From: Blautia wexlerae DSM 19850
Lineage (GTDB): Bacteria > Bacillota > Clostridia > Lachnospirales > Lachnospiraceae
NCBI RefSeq assembly: GCF_025148125.1
Contig: NZ_CP102267.1
Coordinates: 3,854,501-3,918,500 of the forward strand
Length of the DNA: 64,000 nucleotides
Direction of reading: 5' to 3'
The notes beneath the pieces are model-generated. The model did no database searches. It was given only the letters and a program-made list of their open reading frames with translations, and was not told the DNA's origin. Both the position numbers and the translations under genes were made by a program. Of this stretch, positions 29,975-37,631 are shown piece by piece; within the stretch, counting starts at the first letter, position 1, and each line of letters starts with the position of its first letter.

Positions 29975-32776
29975 TTATCTGCCGGCATCCAGCAGTTTCA
30001 CAAACTCTTCCTCCGGCATCGGTTTGTAAAAATAATAACCCTGAATATAATCACAGCCGTTGTCTCTTAAGAACTCGACCTGCTCTTTAGTTTCAGCACC
30101 TTCCGCTATAATCTTTATATTCATAGTATGTGCCATTTCAATGATGAAGCGGATAATACTGCGTGTTTTGGTATTGGTTTCTATCTGCCGCACAAAACTC
30201 ATATCAATTTTCATAATATCAAAGTTGTAATTCTGGAGCATTCCAAAGGAAGAATATCCGCTTCCAAAATCATCCAGGAGTAGCAGAATCCCTGCTTCTC
30301 TTAATGCCTCCAGAGTTGCATTTCTGTCTGCCTCAATGGCAGCATAGGAGGTTTCTGTAATCTCCATTCTGCACAGACCGGACGGCATGGAAGCATCTAC
30401 ACATTTCTTCTCCAGCCAGTTCATGATCGTCTCATCATAGAAATCCATCCATGACAGATTAGTTGATACCGGAACTGTGATCTTATCGGACTGATAACGT
30501 TTCTTCTGAAATTCATTAACCGAATCCAGCACATACAGATCCAGTTCGGAAATATGTCCGCTTTCCTCCAGTGCAGGAATAAATACACCCGGCGAAATAA
30601 ATCCCTTTTTCGGGTGGAACCACCGGATCAGAGATTCTGCTGATGCAATCTTTCCGGTCATTGCATCCACAACAGGCTGAAAATATACTTTGAACTGTCC
30701 CTGCTCAATCCCTTCCTCCAGTTCACCTGCTAATGTTGCTTTATCTATATATGTATTCTTCATGGAAGAATCATAAATCTTATATGACTGGACAAACTCA
30801 TCTGTAATATATCTCTGGGCAATCTTTGCCCTGTCAATCATTCCATTCACAGACATTTTTTTCTTTTCAAGCATAAAAATCCCACATTTGACAGACAAAT
30901 GAAGTGTTTTTCCTCCCCGGGTAAGTTTCTTCTGACACATTCCGGTAAGCATATCCAGATTGAGATTCTTACGTTCTACCAGACAGATAAAATGATCTGC
31001 GTCCTCACGTGCCGATACCAGAGGCTTCAGCTCTGATTTCCGGACATCTTCGTACACTTTGCGCAGCATCATATCTCCGATTTCTGTTCCAAAAAGTTCA
31101 TTGACTGCCTTGAAATTCTTAATATCGAAAAATACAACCGCATATCCGGTTCTGTCTTCACTTTCTTTCAGGATCCGTTCCACATGACGGATAAAACCCT
31201 GTCTGTTATATCCGCCCGTCAGAATATCCTGTTCAAATTTCTCCGTAATATCCTCAACTGTAGCTACAATAATGTCAAAAAATTTATTGAGGTAAAAAAA
31301 TGTATAGTTCTTTAAACATTTCTCCCCTTTTTTATTAAACTGATGAACAGAGAAAGAATATCTATCTTTCTCCTGCAGTTCTTTCCGAATGGTATCAAGA
31401 CGCACACATTTTTCATATACGGATTTCTCATCATCCGGAACAAATTTCTTCATAACTTCAGTAACATAACCGGAATAACTGATCTCTTCTGCCAGAACCA
31501 TCTCCATGGCACAGATACCCGGATGATCCAGTCTCACACAGTCTCTCTGCCCGTCAATAATCTCTATTCTGTCAAAATTCTTTCTGTACAGCATATGCGG
31601 AATCTGCTCTGAAAAATAGTTCTCTGTAATATCAGAAAAATAGATCAGTGCTTCCAGCCTGTCATAAGAAACGTTCCGGACCATCTCAACTGTGGTTCTG
31701 ATCATCCTCAGACTGATTCCTTTTGCGGCATACACAGGACATTCCCATTGGATCATATCTTTTCCCTGTGTCAGACACTCCCTCAGATTATCTACACAAA
31801 ATACCTTTCTGTACTGAGTTCTCACTTCTCTCTGCGGAATAGACTGACTGATCCGCTCAATATAAGAATCCAGTGGTTCATTTACATCTTTCAGCTCCAG
31901 TGAAGCAATCCTGCTGTTTGCCATAATACAGCTTCCATCCGAAATATTTACTGTAACTGAGGCAAACGCATCTTTTGCATGACGTATGATCTTATCCAGC
32001 TGTTTCAGATATTCATCATTGATATCCCGGATATACATCATGGCAATCTGGTCATCCGGTTTATATTCTGCACTTCTGATGACTTCCATACATACCCAGC
32101 GGTACTCCTGTTTTATCAGAGTTCTGTAGTTCAGGTAAATGCGTTCTCTGCCTTTCGCAAGTTCTCTTCTCAGATTATCTATACTACAGAATTTCAAATA
32201 TTCTTCCTGATCCTCTTCATAAATATACTTATAATCAACCATCATTTTAAGGCTTTCAGAAAGACTTGGATTCATGAAAGCAGTACTGTCTTTTCCTCTG
32301 ATAACTGTATAAGTATCTGTCGAGAGATTAATCTTGAGTATCCGGTGAAAAATGGATGATAGCATTTTCATCGCATCCTGCAGATCTCCCGTCATCTTAT
32401 CATGCAGCGCAATCGTACTCTCAACACGATGAAAGACTGTCATTGCATCAAACGGACGCGTGAAGTAATCACTTGCTCCCAGCCCATAAACCCGACGGAT
32501 GCTATCTTCGGAAGTCTCTGATGAAATACAGATAACAGGCAGCATATCCAGCCATTGCTTTTCCTTCATAACAGCAAGTACCTGATAACCATCCATTACC
32601 GGCATGATCAGGTCAAGGAGCACCAGCTTAAAATCCTTATGGCATCTTTCAAGGATTTCAACTGCCTGCTTTCCATTTTCAGCTTCACAGATATCATATT
32701 TATCTTCCAGCATACAGGAAAGGATTTCTCTGTTTAATTGTGAATCATCAACGATTAATATCTTTGGCTTACTCAT
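29975..32776 (-). CDS. Response regulator with degenerate GGDEF and intact EAL domain
   Basis: 933 aa. Receiver domain 1-120 with acidic pair D10/D11 and phospho-acceptor D55 (LVLLDLIMP). A ~400-residue central region with PAS-like stretches follows. The GGDEF domain (~520-680) has its signature replaced by REDAD, so it probably does not make c-di-GMP. The EAL domain (~690-925) keeps ESL, the Asn in STNLS, EITE, DDFGSGYSS, IKMID-like KIDMSF, AEGAET and QGYYF, so c-di-GMP hydrolysis is likely. The frame opens at 32860, but the Met at 32776 begins the receiver domain. No histidine kinase is adjacent. Confidence 0.88.
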   Translation of the reverse strand: MSKPKILIVDDSQLNREILSCMLEDKYDICEAENGKQAVEILERCHKDFKLVLLDLIMPVMDGYQVLAVMKEKQWLDMLPVICISSETSEDSIRRVYGLGASDYFTRPFDAMTVFHRVESTIALHDKMTGDLQDAMKMLSSIFHRILKINLSTDTYTVIRGKDSTAFMNPSLSESLKMMVDYKYIYEEDQEEYLKFCSIDNLRRELAKGRERIYLNYRTLIKQEYRWVCMEVIRSAEYKPDDQIAMMYIRDINDEYLKQLDKIIRHAKDAFASVTVNISDGSCIMANSRIASLELKDVNEPLDSYIERISQSIPQREVRTQYRKVFCVDNLRECLTQGKDMIQWECPVYAAKGISLRMIRTTVEMVRNVSYDRLEALIYFSDITENYFSEQIPHMLYRKNFDRIEIIDGQRDCVRLDHPGICAMEMVLAEEISYSGYVTEVMKKFVPDDEKSVYEKCVRLDTIRKELQEKDRYSFSVHQFNKKGEKCLKNYTFFYLNKFFDIIVATVEDITEKFEQDILTGGYNRQGFIRHVERILKESEDRTGYAVVFFDIKNFKAVNELFGTEIGDMMLRKVYEDVRKSELKPLVSAREDADHFICLVERKNLNLDMLTGMCQKKLTRGGKTLHLSVKCGIFMLEKKKMSVNGMIDRAKIAQRYITDEFVQSYKIYDSSMKNTYIDKATLAGELEEGIEQGQFKVYFQPVVDAMTGKIASAESLIRWFHPKKGFISPGVFIPALEESGHISELDLYVLDSVNEFQKKRYQSDKITVPVSTNLSWMDFYDETIMNWLEKKCVDASMPSGLCRMEITETSYAAIEADRNATLEALREAGILLLLDDFGSGYSSFGMLQNYNFDIMKIDMSFVRQIETNTKTRSIIRFIIEMAHTMNIKIIAEGAETKEQVEFLRDNGCDYIQGYYFYKPMPEEEFVKLLDAGR

Positions 32777-32974
32777 ATAATGTATGCCCTTTCTTCTGTT
32801 ATTATGGCTGTGTGAAAATTTAACCGGACAGATGCCAAAAACAGCTGCTCGGTTATGCATAATTCAAGTATATCATTCAAAGGATAAAAGTCAATAATTG
32901 GAAATATCGTTTTATCGCTGTTCACCGGTAAAAGGATTACTGAGAACACATTGATATATAATGCATAACCAGAT

Positions 32975-33000
32975 CAAGGAGGAGCACAGGCTCCTCCTTG
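32975..33000 (-). terminator. Hairpin after the ABC permease gene
   Basis: CAAGGAGGAGC-ACAG-GCTCCTCCTTG, eight bases past the permease stop. The T run is short, so termination is probable but not strong. Confidence 0.6.
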
Positions 33001-33008
33001 TCAGTCAG

Positions 33009-33740
33009 TTACAGATTTTTCTTCTTATAAATAAACCATGATGCTGCTACAGTAAACACCAGCAGATAAAGAAGCAGAATCCCAATACCAGTGTAATTCA
33101 CCGCCTCACCTGATGAAATGCTTCTCATCAGATGGCTGGTCTGGGATAATGGCAAGGCTGATACAAACTTGCCTATAAATCCCGGAAGTTTCTCTGTTGA
33201 GAAAAAGGTGTTACACAAATATGCCATAGGCATAATGATATAATTGGAAAACCTCGGCACGTCTGCGTGATTTTTTGCCAGAAAGGAGACCACCACGCCG
33301 ATGGCTGAGAATACTGCTCCGTTCAGGAACATCACCAGAAAGGACCATCCGTTGAAGATCAGTCCTGTCTCAATAGGTGCTGTAAGAAGCAGTATGATTC
33401 CTCCTGCATACAGACCACGCAGACTTCCCCCGATGATCTGTCCGGCAATAAACTGCCATAATGGTGTGGGGGAGATCATCACCTGATCAAAAGCCTTCTC
33501 ATACAGTCTCTGTACGTTTAGGTTCTGCGCAATGGCGTTGAAGCTTCCGTTCATAGTTGTCAGTGATACCACACCCGGAATCAGAAAATTCAGGTATGGC
33601 TGTCCATGAGAAGTGGTCTGGATTCCCATTCCGAATACGATCAGATACATTAGCGGTGCGATCATTGCCGCCAGTGTGATCTTATAGAAATCCCGGCGGA
33701 ATTCTACCCACTTCTCCCATAATATTGTTATAATTCCCAT
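33009..33740 (-). CDS. ABC-2 type permease (DrrB-like)
   Basis: 243-aa permease with six hydrophobic helices and the ABC-2 pattern (FLIPGVVSLTTMNGSFNAIA; ALPLSQTSHLMRSI near the C-terminus). It forms an exporter with the DrrA-like ATPase encoded 73 bp upstream on the same strand. Such pairs export drugs, lipids or polysaccharide precursors; the cargo is unknown. A copy of the GGGGACTT...GATTCAGTTAA repeat lies between the two genes. Confidence 0.87.
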   Translation of the reverse strand: MGIITILWEKWVEFRRDFYKITLAAMIAPLMYLIVFGMGIQTTSHGQPYLNFLIPGVVSLTTMNGSFNAIAQNLNVQRLYEKAFDQVMISPTPLWQFIAGQIIGGSLRGLYAGGIILLLTAPIETGLIFNGWSFLVMFLNGAVFSAIGVVVSFLAKNHADVPRFSNYIIMPMAYLCNTFFSTEKLPGFIGKFVSALPLSQTSHLMRSISSGEAVNYTGIGILLLYLLVFTVAASWFIYKKKNL

Positions 33741-33770
33741 ACATTTTTCTCCAGATTATTCTAACTTTTT

Positions 33771-33810
33771 TCGCAACCTCCGCAGGGGACTTCCCTGATT
33801 CAGTTAATAT
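33771..33810 (+). repeat. GGGGACTT...GATTCAGTTAA repeat (copy b)
   Basis: TCGCAACCTCCGCAGGGGAC then TTCCCTGATTCAGTTAATA, placed inside an operon between the ATPase stop and permease start. Same orientation as copies at 4715, 61321 and 61801. Confidence 0.55.
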
Positions 33811-33813
33811 CTG

Positions 33814-34656
33814 CTATTTTGAAATCAAATGTTTCCCGGCTCTTTCTACAAAGACGTCTTCCAGTGTTGTCTCACGAAGAGACGCCTGCCCTGTAAGCTC
33901 TTCCAGATACCGGATTGCTTCCTGGCGTGTATGGAAATAGTGATTCTGTGTTCCATCTGCTGTCATCTCGTCCACTGCATAAGCACCAAGACTTTCGATC
34001 AATGCTTGCGGAGTACTTACCTCCTCCAGCTTACCATGATCCATCAGTGCCACACGATTACAGAGACTCTGTGCTTCTTCCATATAATGAGTAGTCAGCA
34101 GGATCGTCAGGTTTTTCTCATTAAGCTTACGCAGAAGATTCCACATCTGTCTTCTGGAAAGAGCATCCATACCTGCTGTGGGTTCATCCAAAAGCAATAT
34201 CTCCGGATCTGTCAGTAATGCCCGACAGACCATCAGCTTACGCTTCATTCCACCGGAAAGCTTACGGACTGTACGTTTGCGAAACTTCAGCAGGTCACAG
34301 AACTCCAGAAGTTCTTCTGTTCTTTCTTTTATCTGCTTTCGCGGCATAAAATAGAGCCGTCCCTGGTATTCCATAATCTCATCCATATTCATATCCTGAC
34401 GCATGGAATATTCCTGGGTAATCACACTGATCTTTCTCTTCAAATCAGGACGTTTTCTTGTAAGCTGCTGACCGTCTATGAGGATTTCTCCCTTTGTTGG
34501 AAGAAGAAGGGTTGAGAGCAGGCTGATGGTCGTTGTCTTGCCTGCTCCGTTTGGTCCGAGAAGACCAAAAAACTCACCTTTTTCAATTTTCAGGTTCAGG
34601 GAATCCACAGCTGTAAAATTGTCAAAGGTTTTTGTCAGATCTCTGGTCTCGATCAT
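33814..34656 (-). CDS. ABC transporter ATPase (DrrA-like)
   Basis: 280-aa ATP-binding subunit. Walker A GPNGAGKTTT, signature LSGGMKRKL, Walker B ILLLDEPTAG, switch His in LLTTHYMEE. The C-terminal ~70 residues match the DrrA-type extension (TTLEDVFVERAGK). It powers the ABC-2 permease downstream. Its ATG overlaps the cobI-like stop by four bases, so translation of the two is coupled, an unusual partnership. Confidence 0.92.
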   Translation of the reverse strand: MIETRDLTKTFDNFTAVDSLNLKIEKGEFFGLLGPNGAGKTTTISLLSTLLLPTKGEILIDGQQLTRKRPDLKRKISVITQEYSMRQDMNMDEIMEYQGRLYFMPRKQIKERTEELLEFCDLLKFRKRTVRKLSGGMKRKLMVCRALLTDPEILLLDEPTAGMDALSRRQMWNLLRKLNEKNLTILLTTHYMEEAQSLCNRVALMDHGKLEEVSTPQALIESLGAYAVDEMTADGTQNHYFHTRQEAIRYLEELTGQASLRETTLEDVFVERAGKHLISK

Positions 34657-35348
34657 AATCCTCCATCCTGTTCCTTTGCAATGATCAGAGAATAATAGCC
34701 TGCATCATCCGGAATTTCTTCTACACTGTTGTAAATATGCTCATCCGGCATTCCACAGTTCTCCACCATACGGATATTGCGTCCGCTTTTTGCCAGAATT
34801 TCCTTTACCTGATTCATCTTTTTGCCGGATTTCATCAGCACATAGGTACCCGGCTGATCCAGTTCACTGTCAAGGCGGTGAACTGCAGGCTGTACATGAA
34901 GAGGCTGGTTCCACTCTGTAAGCGGAATATTCAGGCGTGCTGCTGTTGCACAGAAGGAAGTAATACCGCTTACCAGTCTTGTCTCATATCCATCCTCTTC
35001 TACTCTCTTCTGCACATATGAAAATGTTGAATAGATAGTCGGATCTCCAAGTGTCAGAAATACTACATTCTTACCTGTATCAAGTGCTGCTTCCAGCGCC
35101 TTGGCACCTTTTTCATGGTTCAGTTCCAGTTCTGCCTTATCGTGTGTCATTGGCATATAGATTGGCAGGAGTTCTTTGTCTGCAAGCTCAGGTACTGCCT
35201 GTACTGCGATCTTATATGCAACTGTTTCACGCACCTCTGCGCCCGGTACTGCAATAATATCATTCTCTTTGATCAGGCGCACTGCCTTTAATGTCATAAG
35301 TTCCGGATCTCCGGGGCCAACTCCTACTCCGTATAAAATTCCTCTCAT
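34653..35348 (-). CDS. Precorrin-2 / cobalt-factor II C20-methyltransferase-like (CobI/CbiL)
   Basis: 231-aa SAM-dependent tetrapyrrole methylase. SAM-site segments are LYGVGVGPGDPELMTLKAVR, VVFLTLGDPTIYSTFSYV and VSGITSFCATAARLNIPL, as in CobI/CbiL. This enzyme methylates C20 of the corrin precursor in cobalamin synthesis. No other cobalamin gene is in the window, and no cobalamin riboswitch is visible upstream. It is transcribed with an ABC exporter (4-bp overlap) and lies divergent from a secreted protein gene. It may belong to a dispersed cobalamin pathway or act on another tetrapyrrole. Confidence 0.85.
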   Translation of the reverse strand: MRGILYGVGVGPGDPELMTLKAVRLIKENDIIAVPGAEVRETVAYKIAVQAVPELADKELLPIYMPMTHDKAELELNHEKGAKALEAALDTGKNVVFLTLGDPTIYSTFSYVQKRVEEDGYETRLVSGITSFCATAARLNIPLTEWNQPLHVQPAVHRLDSELDQPGTYVLMKSGKKMNQVKEILAKSGRNIRMVENCGMPDEHIYNSVEEIPDDAGYYSLIIAKEQDGGL

Positions 35349-35449
35349 TACTATATCCTCCTGTGATTTGCATATACATTTTTATGATATCAGAATTGCA
35401 GGAGCTGCTTCGCAGCAAAGCAATTCACAGATATTCATTTATTGTGCTC

Positions 35450-35473
35450 ACTGTTCACTACGTTCTCAATGAT
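35450..35473 (+). repeat. Fragment of the 142-bp structured repeat (5' part only)
   Basis: ACTGTTCACTACGTTCTCAA followed by TGA, against ACTGTTCACTCCGTTCTCAG in copy 1. Only the 5' stem and loop are recognisable; the conserved CTCGGGA and CTCGCGGGA segments are absent. Probably a decayed copy. Confidence 0.4.
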
Positions 35474-35593
35474 GTTGCGTGCGGACAGCACCTTTTATTA
35501 TACTAAAACAGGATAACTTTTTCAACGAAGTATTGACAATTAATTTCAATTGTGGGATGATGAAAATTATCGAATTTAAGTGAGGAAAGAAAT

Positions 35594-36112
35594 ATGAGAA
35601 AGATTTTTGCAGTTCTGGCAGCTTTGATCTGCTGTCTGTCAGTATGGACTTCTGTTCCTGCTGCACAGGCTTTCACTCTTGATAAAGAAGATGGGGAGTA
35701 TTCCATCCAGGTAGAACTGGAGGGAGGAAGCGGCAAAGCCAGTGTCACTTCACCGACTTTGATCACTGTGAAAAACGGTGAAGTAACTGCCGATATCCAG
35801 TGGAGCAGTTCTAATTATGACTACATGATCGTTGACGGTAAAAAATATCTCCCTGTCAATGAGGAAGGAACGAATTCTGAATTCCAGATCCCGGTTACCA
35901 TTATGGATGAGAGCATGCCGGTAATCGCAGACACTACTGCCATGGGTACCCCTCATGAGATCAATTATACCCTGACTTTCTATTCCGATTCCATCGGTTC
36001 CAAAAGCCAGATGCCGCAGGAAGCAGCGAAACGTGTTGTTGCTGTTGCACTTGTTATTATCATAGGCGGCGGGATTCTGAATTATTTCGTAAACAAGAGA
36101 AACCGATGCTGA
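35594..36112 (+). CDS. Secreted, membrane-anchored beta-rich protein (NEAT-like, tentative)
   Basis: 172 aa. A signal peptide (MRKIFAVLAALICCLSVWTS, cleavage near AAQA) is followed by a ~100-residue beta-rich domain (DGEYSIQVELEGGSGKAS ... YDYMIVDGKKYLPVN ... ADTTAMGTPHEINYTLTF). One C-terminal helix (VVAVALVIIIGGGILNYF) and a basic tail anchor it outside the membrane. The domain resembles small NEAT-type ligand-binding domains found beside metal or tetrapyrrole transporters; I am not certain of this. A divergent tetrapyrrole methylase gene next door fits such a role. Confidence 0.6.
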   Translation: MRKIFAVLAALICCLSVWTSVPAAQAFTLDKEDGEYSIQVELEGGSGKASVTSPTLITVKNGEVTADIQWSSSNYDYMIVDGKKYLPVNEEGTNSEFQIPVTIMDESMPVIADTTAMGTPHEINYTLTFYSDSIGSKSQMPQEAAKRVVAVALVIIIGGGILNYFVNKRNRC

Positions 36113-36152
36113 ACCAGGCAGACACCTGCATCTCAGTTCGGTTAAGAAATAC

Positions 36153-36180
36153 AAAAAAGCTGCCATACGGCAGCTTTTTT
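36153..36180. terminator. Bidirectional terminator between convergent genes
   Basis: AAAAAAGCTGCC-ATAC-GGCAGCTTTTTT, a strong hairpin with T runs on both strands, serving the secreted protein gene (+) and the GH29 gene (-). Confidence 0.92.
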
Positions 36181-36193
36181 GTATTCTATATCT

Positions 36194-37504
36194 TTATTCA
36201 GCCATCTCCACTTCCAACACATAGTCTACAGGATCCGGCAGTACAGGATCCGGACCAAGGTCAACAAATGCGATATCCGGATAATCGCTGTGCACCCATA
36301 AAGTAGAAATTGGCACTTCATGTCCGTCATCCAGGGCACGTACTTTCACAATCTTATTCTTGTCAAATCCAATCAGCGGCAGTGGTCCTAATGTATTCTC
36401 ATAAATATGGACATAATACTTGTTTCCATTTCTGGTGATACGTCCGTAATCCGGTTTCGGGATATCTGCTGCCGGAGCGCATCCATAGATACTGTCATGG
36501 TTCTTATCCATCCAGCGTCCGATTTCCGCCAGGATTGCGGAGGATTCTTTCGGAAATTTACCTTTCGCATCAGGTCCTACATTCAGGATCATATTTCCAC
36601 CTTTGGAAACACACTCTACCAGCTTCTTGATCAGCATGGAAGCAGGTTTGTAATAGTGGTCATTTGCGCAGTAGCCCCAGTTATTGTTCATGGTGAAGCA
36701 TGCTTCCCATACCATCGGATTCCCTTCTTTGTCACAGATTCCTTCCGGCGGGATGATCTGTTCCGGGCTTATAAAATCGCCATGATACGGTGTCGGATCG
36801 CATTCATACAGAGATCCTCTTCCCTCACCACTGACTTCCAGACGGTTATCAATGATGATTCCCGGCTGTAATCTGCGGACCATATCTATCAGTCTGGTTG
36901 CTCCCCATTTCTCGCCTCGCATATCGTCATAGGAAAAGTCAAACCACATAATATCGATTTTTCCATAATTTGTGCAGACCTCTTCCACCTGATTGTACAT
37001 ATACTCTATATAACGAGAAAAATCTCTGTTTTCATTACTGCATTCCGGATGGTTTCTCATAGGATGGATGCGGTCTCCGTAATGAGGATAGTCCGGATGA
37101 TGCCAGTCAAGTAAGGTGAAATACAGACCGACTTTCAGACCTTCTTCGCGAAGAGCTTCCACATATTCTTTGATCAGATCTCTTCCTGCAGGTGTATTGG
37201 TAACTTTATAATCTGTGTATTTACTGTCAAATAAACAGAAACCATCATGGTGTTTTGCAGTCAGAACCACATATTTCATACCTGCTGCCTTTGCCTCTTT
37301 TGCCCACTGTTTCGGATTATAGTCTCTGGCATCAAATTCTTTCATAAACGGAAGGTATTCTTCCTCAGGCATCTCCTCTGTACTGCGTACCCATTCTCCT
37401 CTTGCAGGAATAGAATATAATCCCCAGTGGATAAACATTCCGAAACGGGCATCCTGATACCATTTCATACGTTCTTCATATTCTTTTCTGTTAAACTGAT
37501 ACAT
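36194..37504 (-). CDS. GH29 alpha-L-fucosidase
   Basis: 436-aa cytoplasmic glycoside hydrolase family 29. The N-terminal RFGMFIHWGLYSIPARGEW and TAKHHDGFCLFDSKYTDYKV are highly typical; the predicted nucleophile Asp is in IDIMWFDFSYDD. A C-terminal beta domain follows (~350-436). It removes alpha-linked fucose from oligosaccharides or glycopeptides. No signal peptide, so its substrate must first be imported. It is the last gene of a minus-strand run behind Opp transporter, DeoR, CutC and transglutaminase-like genes, which suggests import and trimming of fucosylated glycans or glycopeptides. Confidence 0.9.
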   Translation of the reverse strand: MYQFNRKEYEERMKWYQDARFGMFIHWGLYSIPARGEWVRSTEEMPEEEYLPFMKEFDARDYNPKQWAKEAKAAGMKYVVLTAKHHDGFCLFDSKYTDYKVTNTPAGRDLIKEYVEALREEGLKVGLYFTLLDWHHPDYPHYGDRIHPMRNHPECSNENRDFSRYIEYMYNQVEEVCTNYGKIDIMWFDFSYDDMRGEKWGATRLIDMVRRLQPGIIIDNRLEVSGEGRGSLYECDPTPYHGDFISPEQIIPPEGICDKEGNPMVWEACFTMNNNWGYCANDHYYKPASMLIKKLVECVSKGGNMILNVGPDAKGKFPKESSAILAEIGRWMDKNHDSIYGCAPAADIPKPDYGRITRNGNKYYVHIYENTLGPLPLIGFDKNKIVKVRALDDGHEVPISTLWVHSDYPDIAFVDLGPDPVLPDPVDYVLEVEMAE

Positions 37505-37631
37505 GATTTTTATCTCCTTTATGTAAATGCAAATTCAATATCCAATCCTTTACATCTATACAATAATGTAATCCGGCAATACCAGAAGATGCTCACAGGT
37601 GTCATCTCCGGGCATCTTATTTATCGCTCTG

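Noticed and set aside
35349-35593. Possible cobalamin riboswitch before the cobI-like gene
   Set aside because: No B12-box-like GCCACTG segment or associated helices can be found on either strand.
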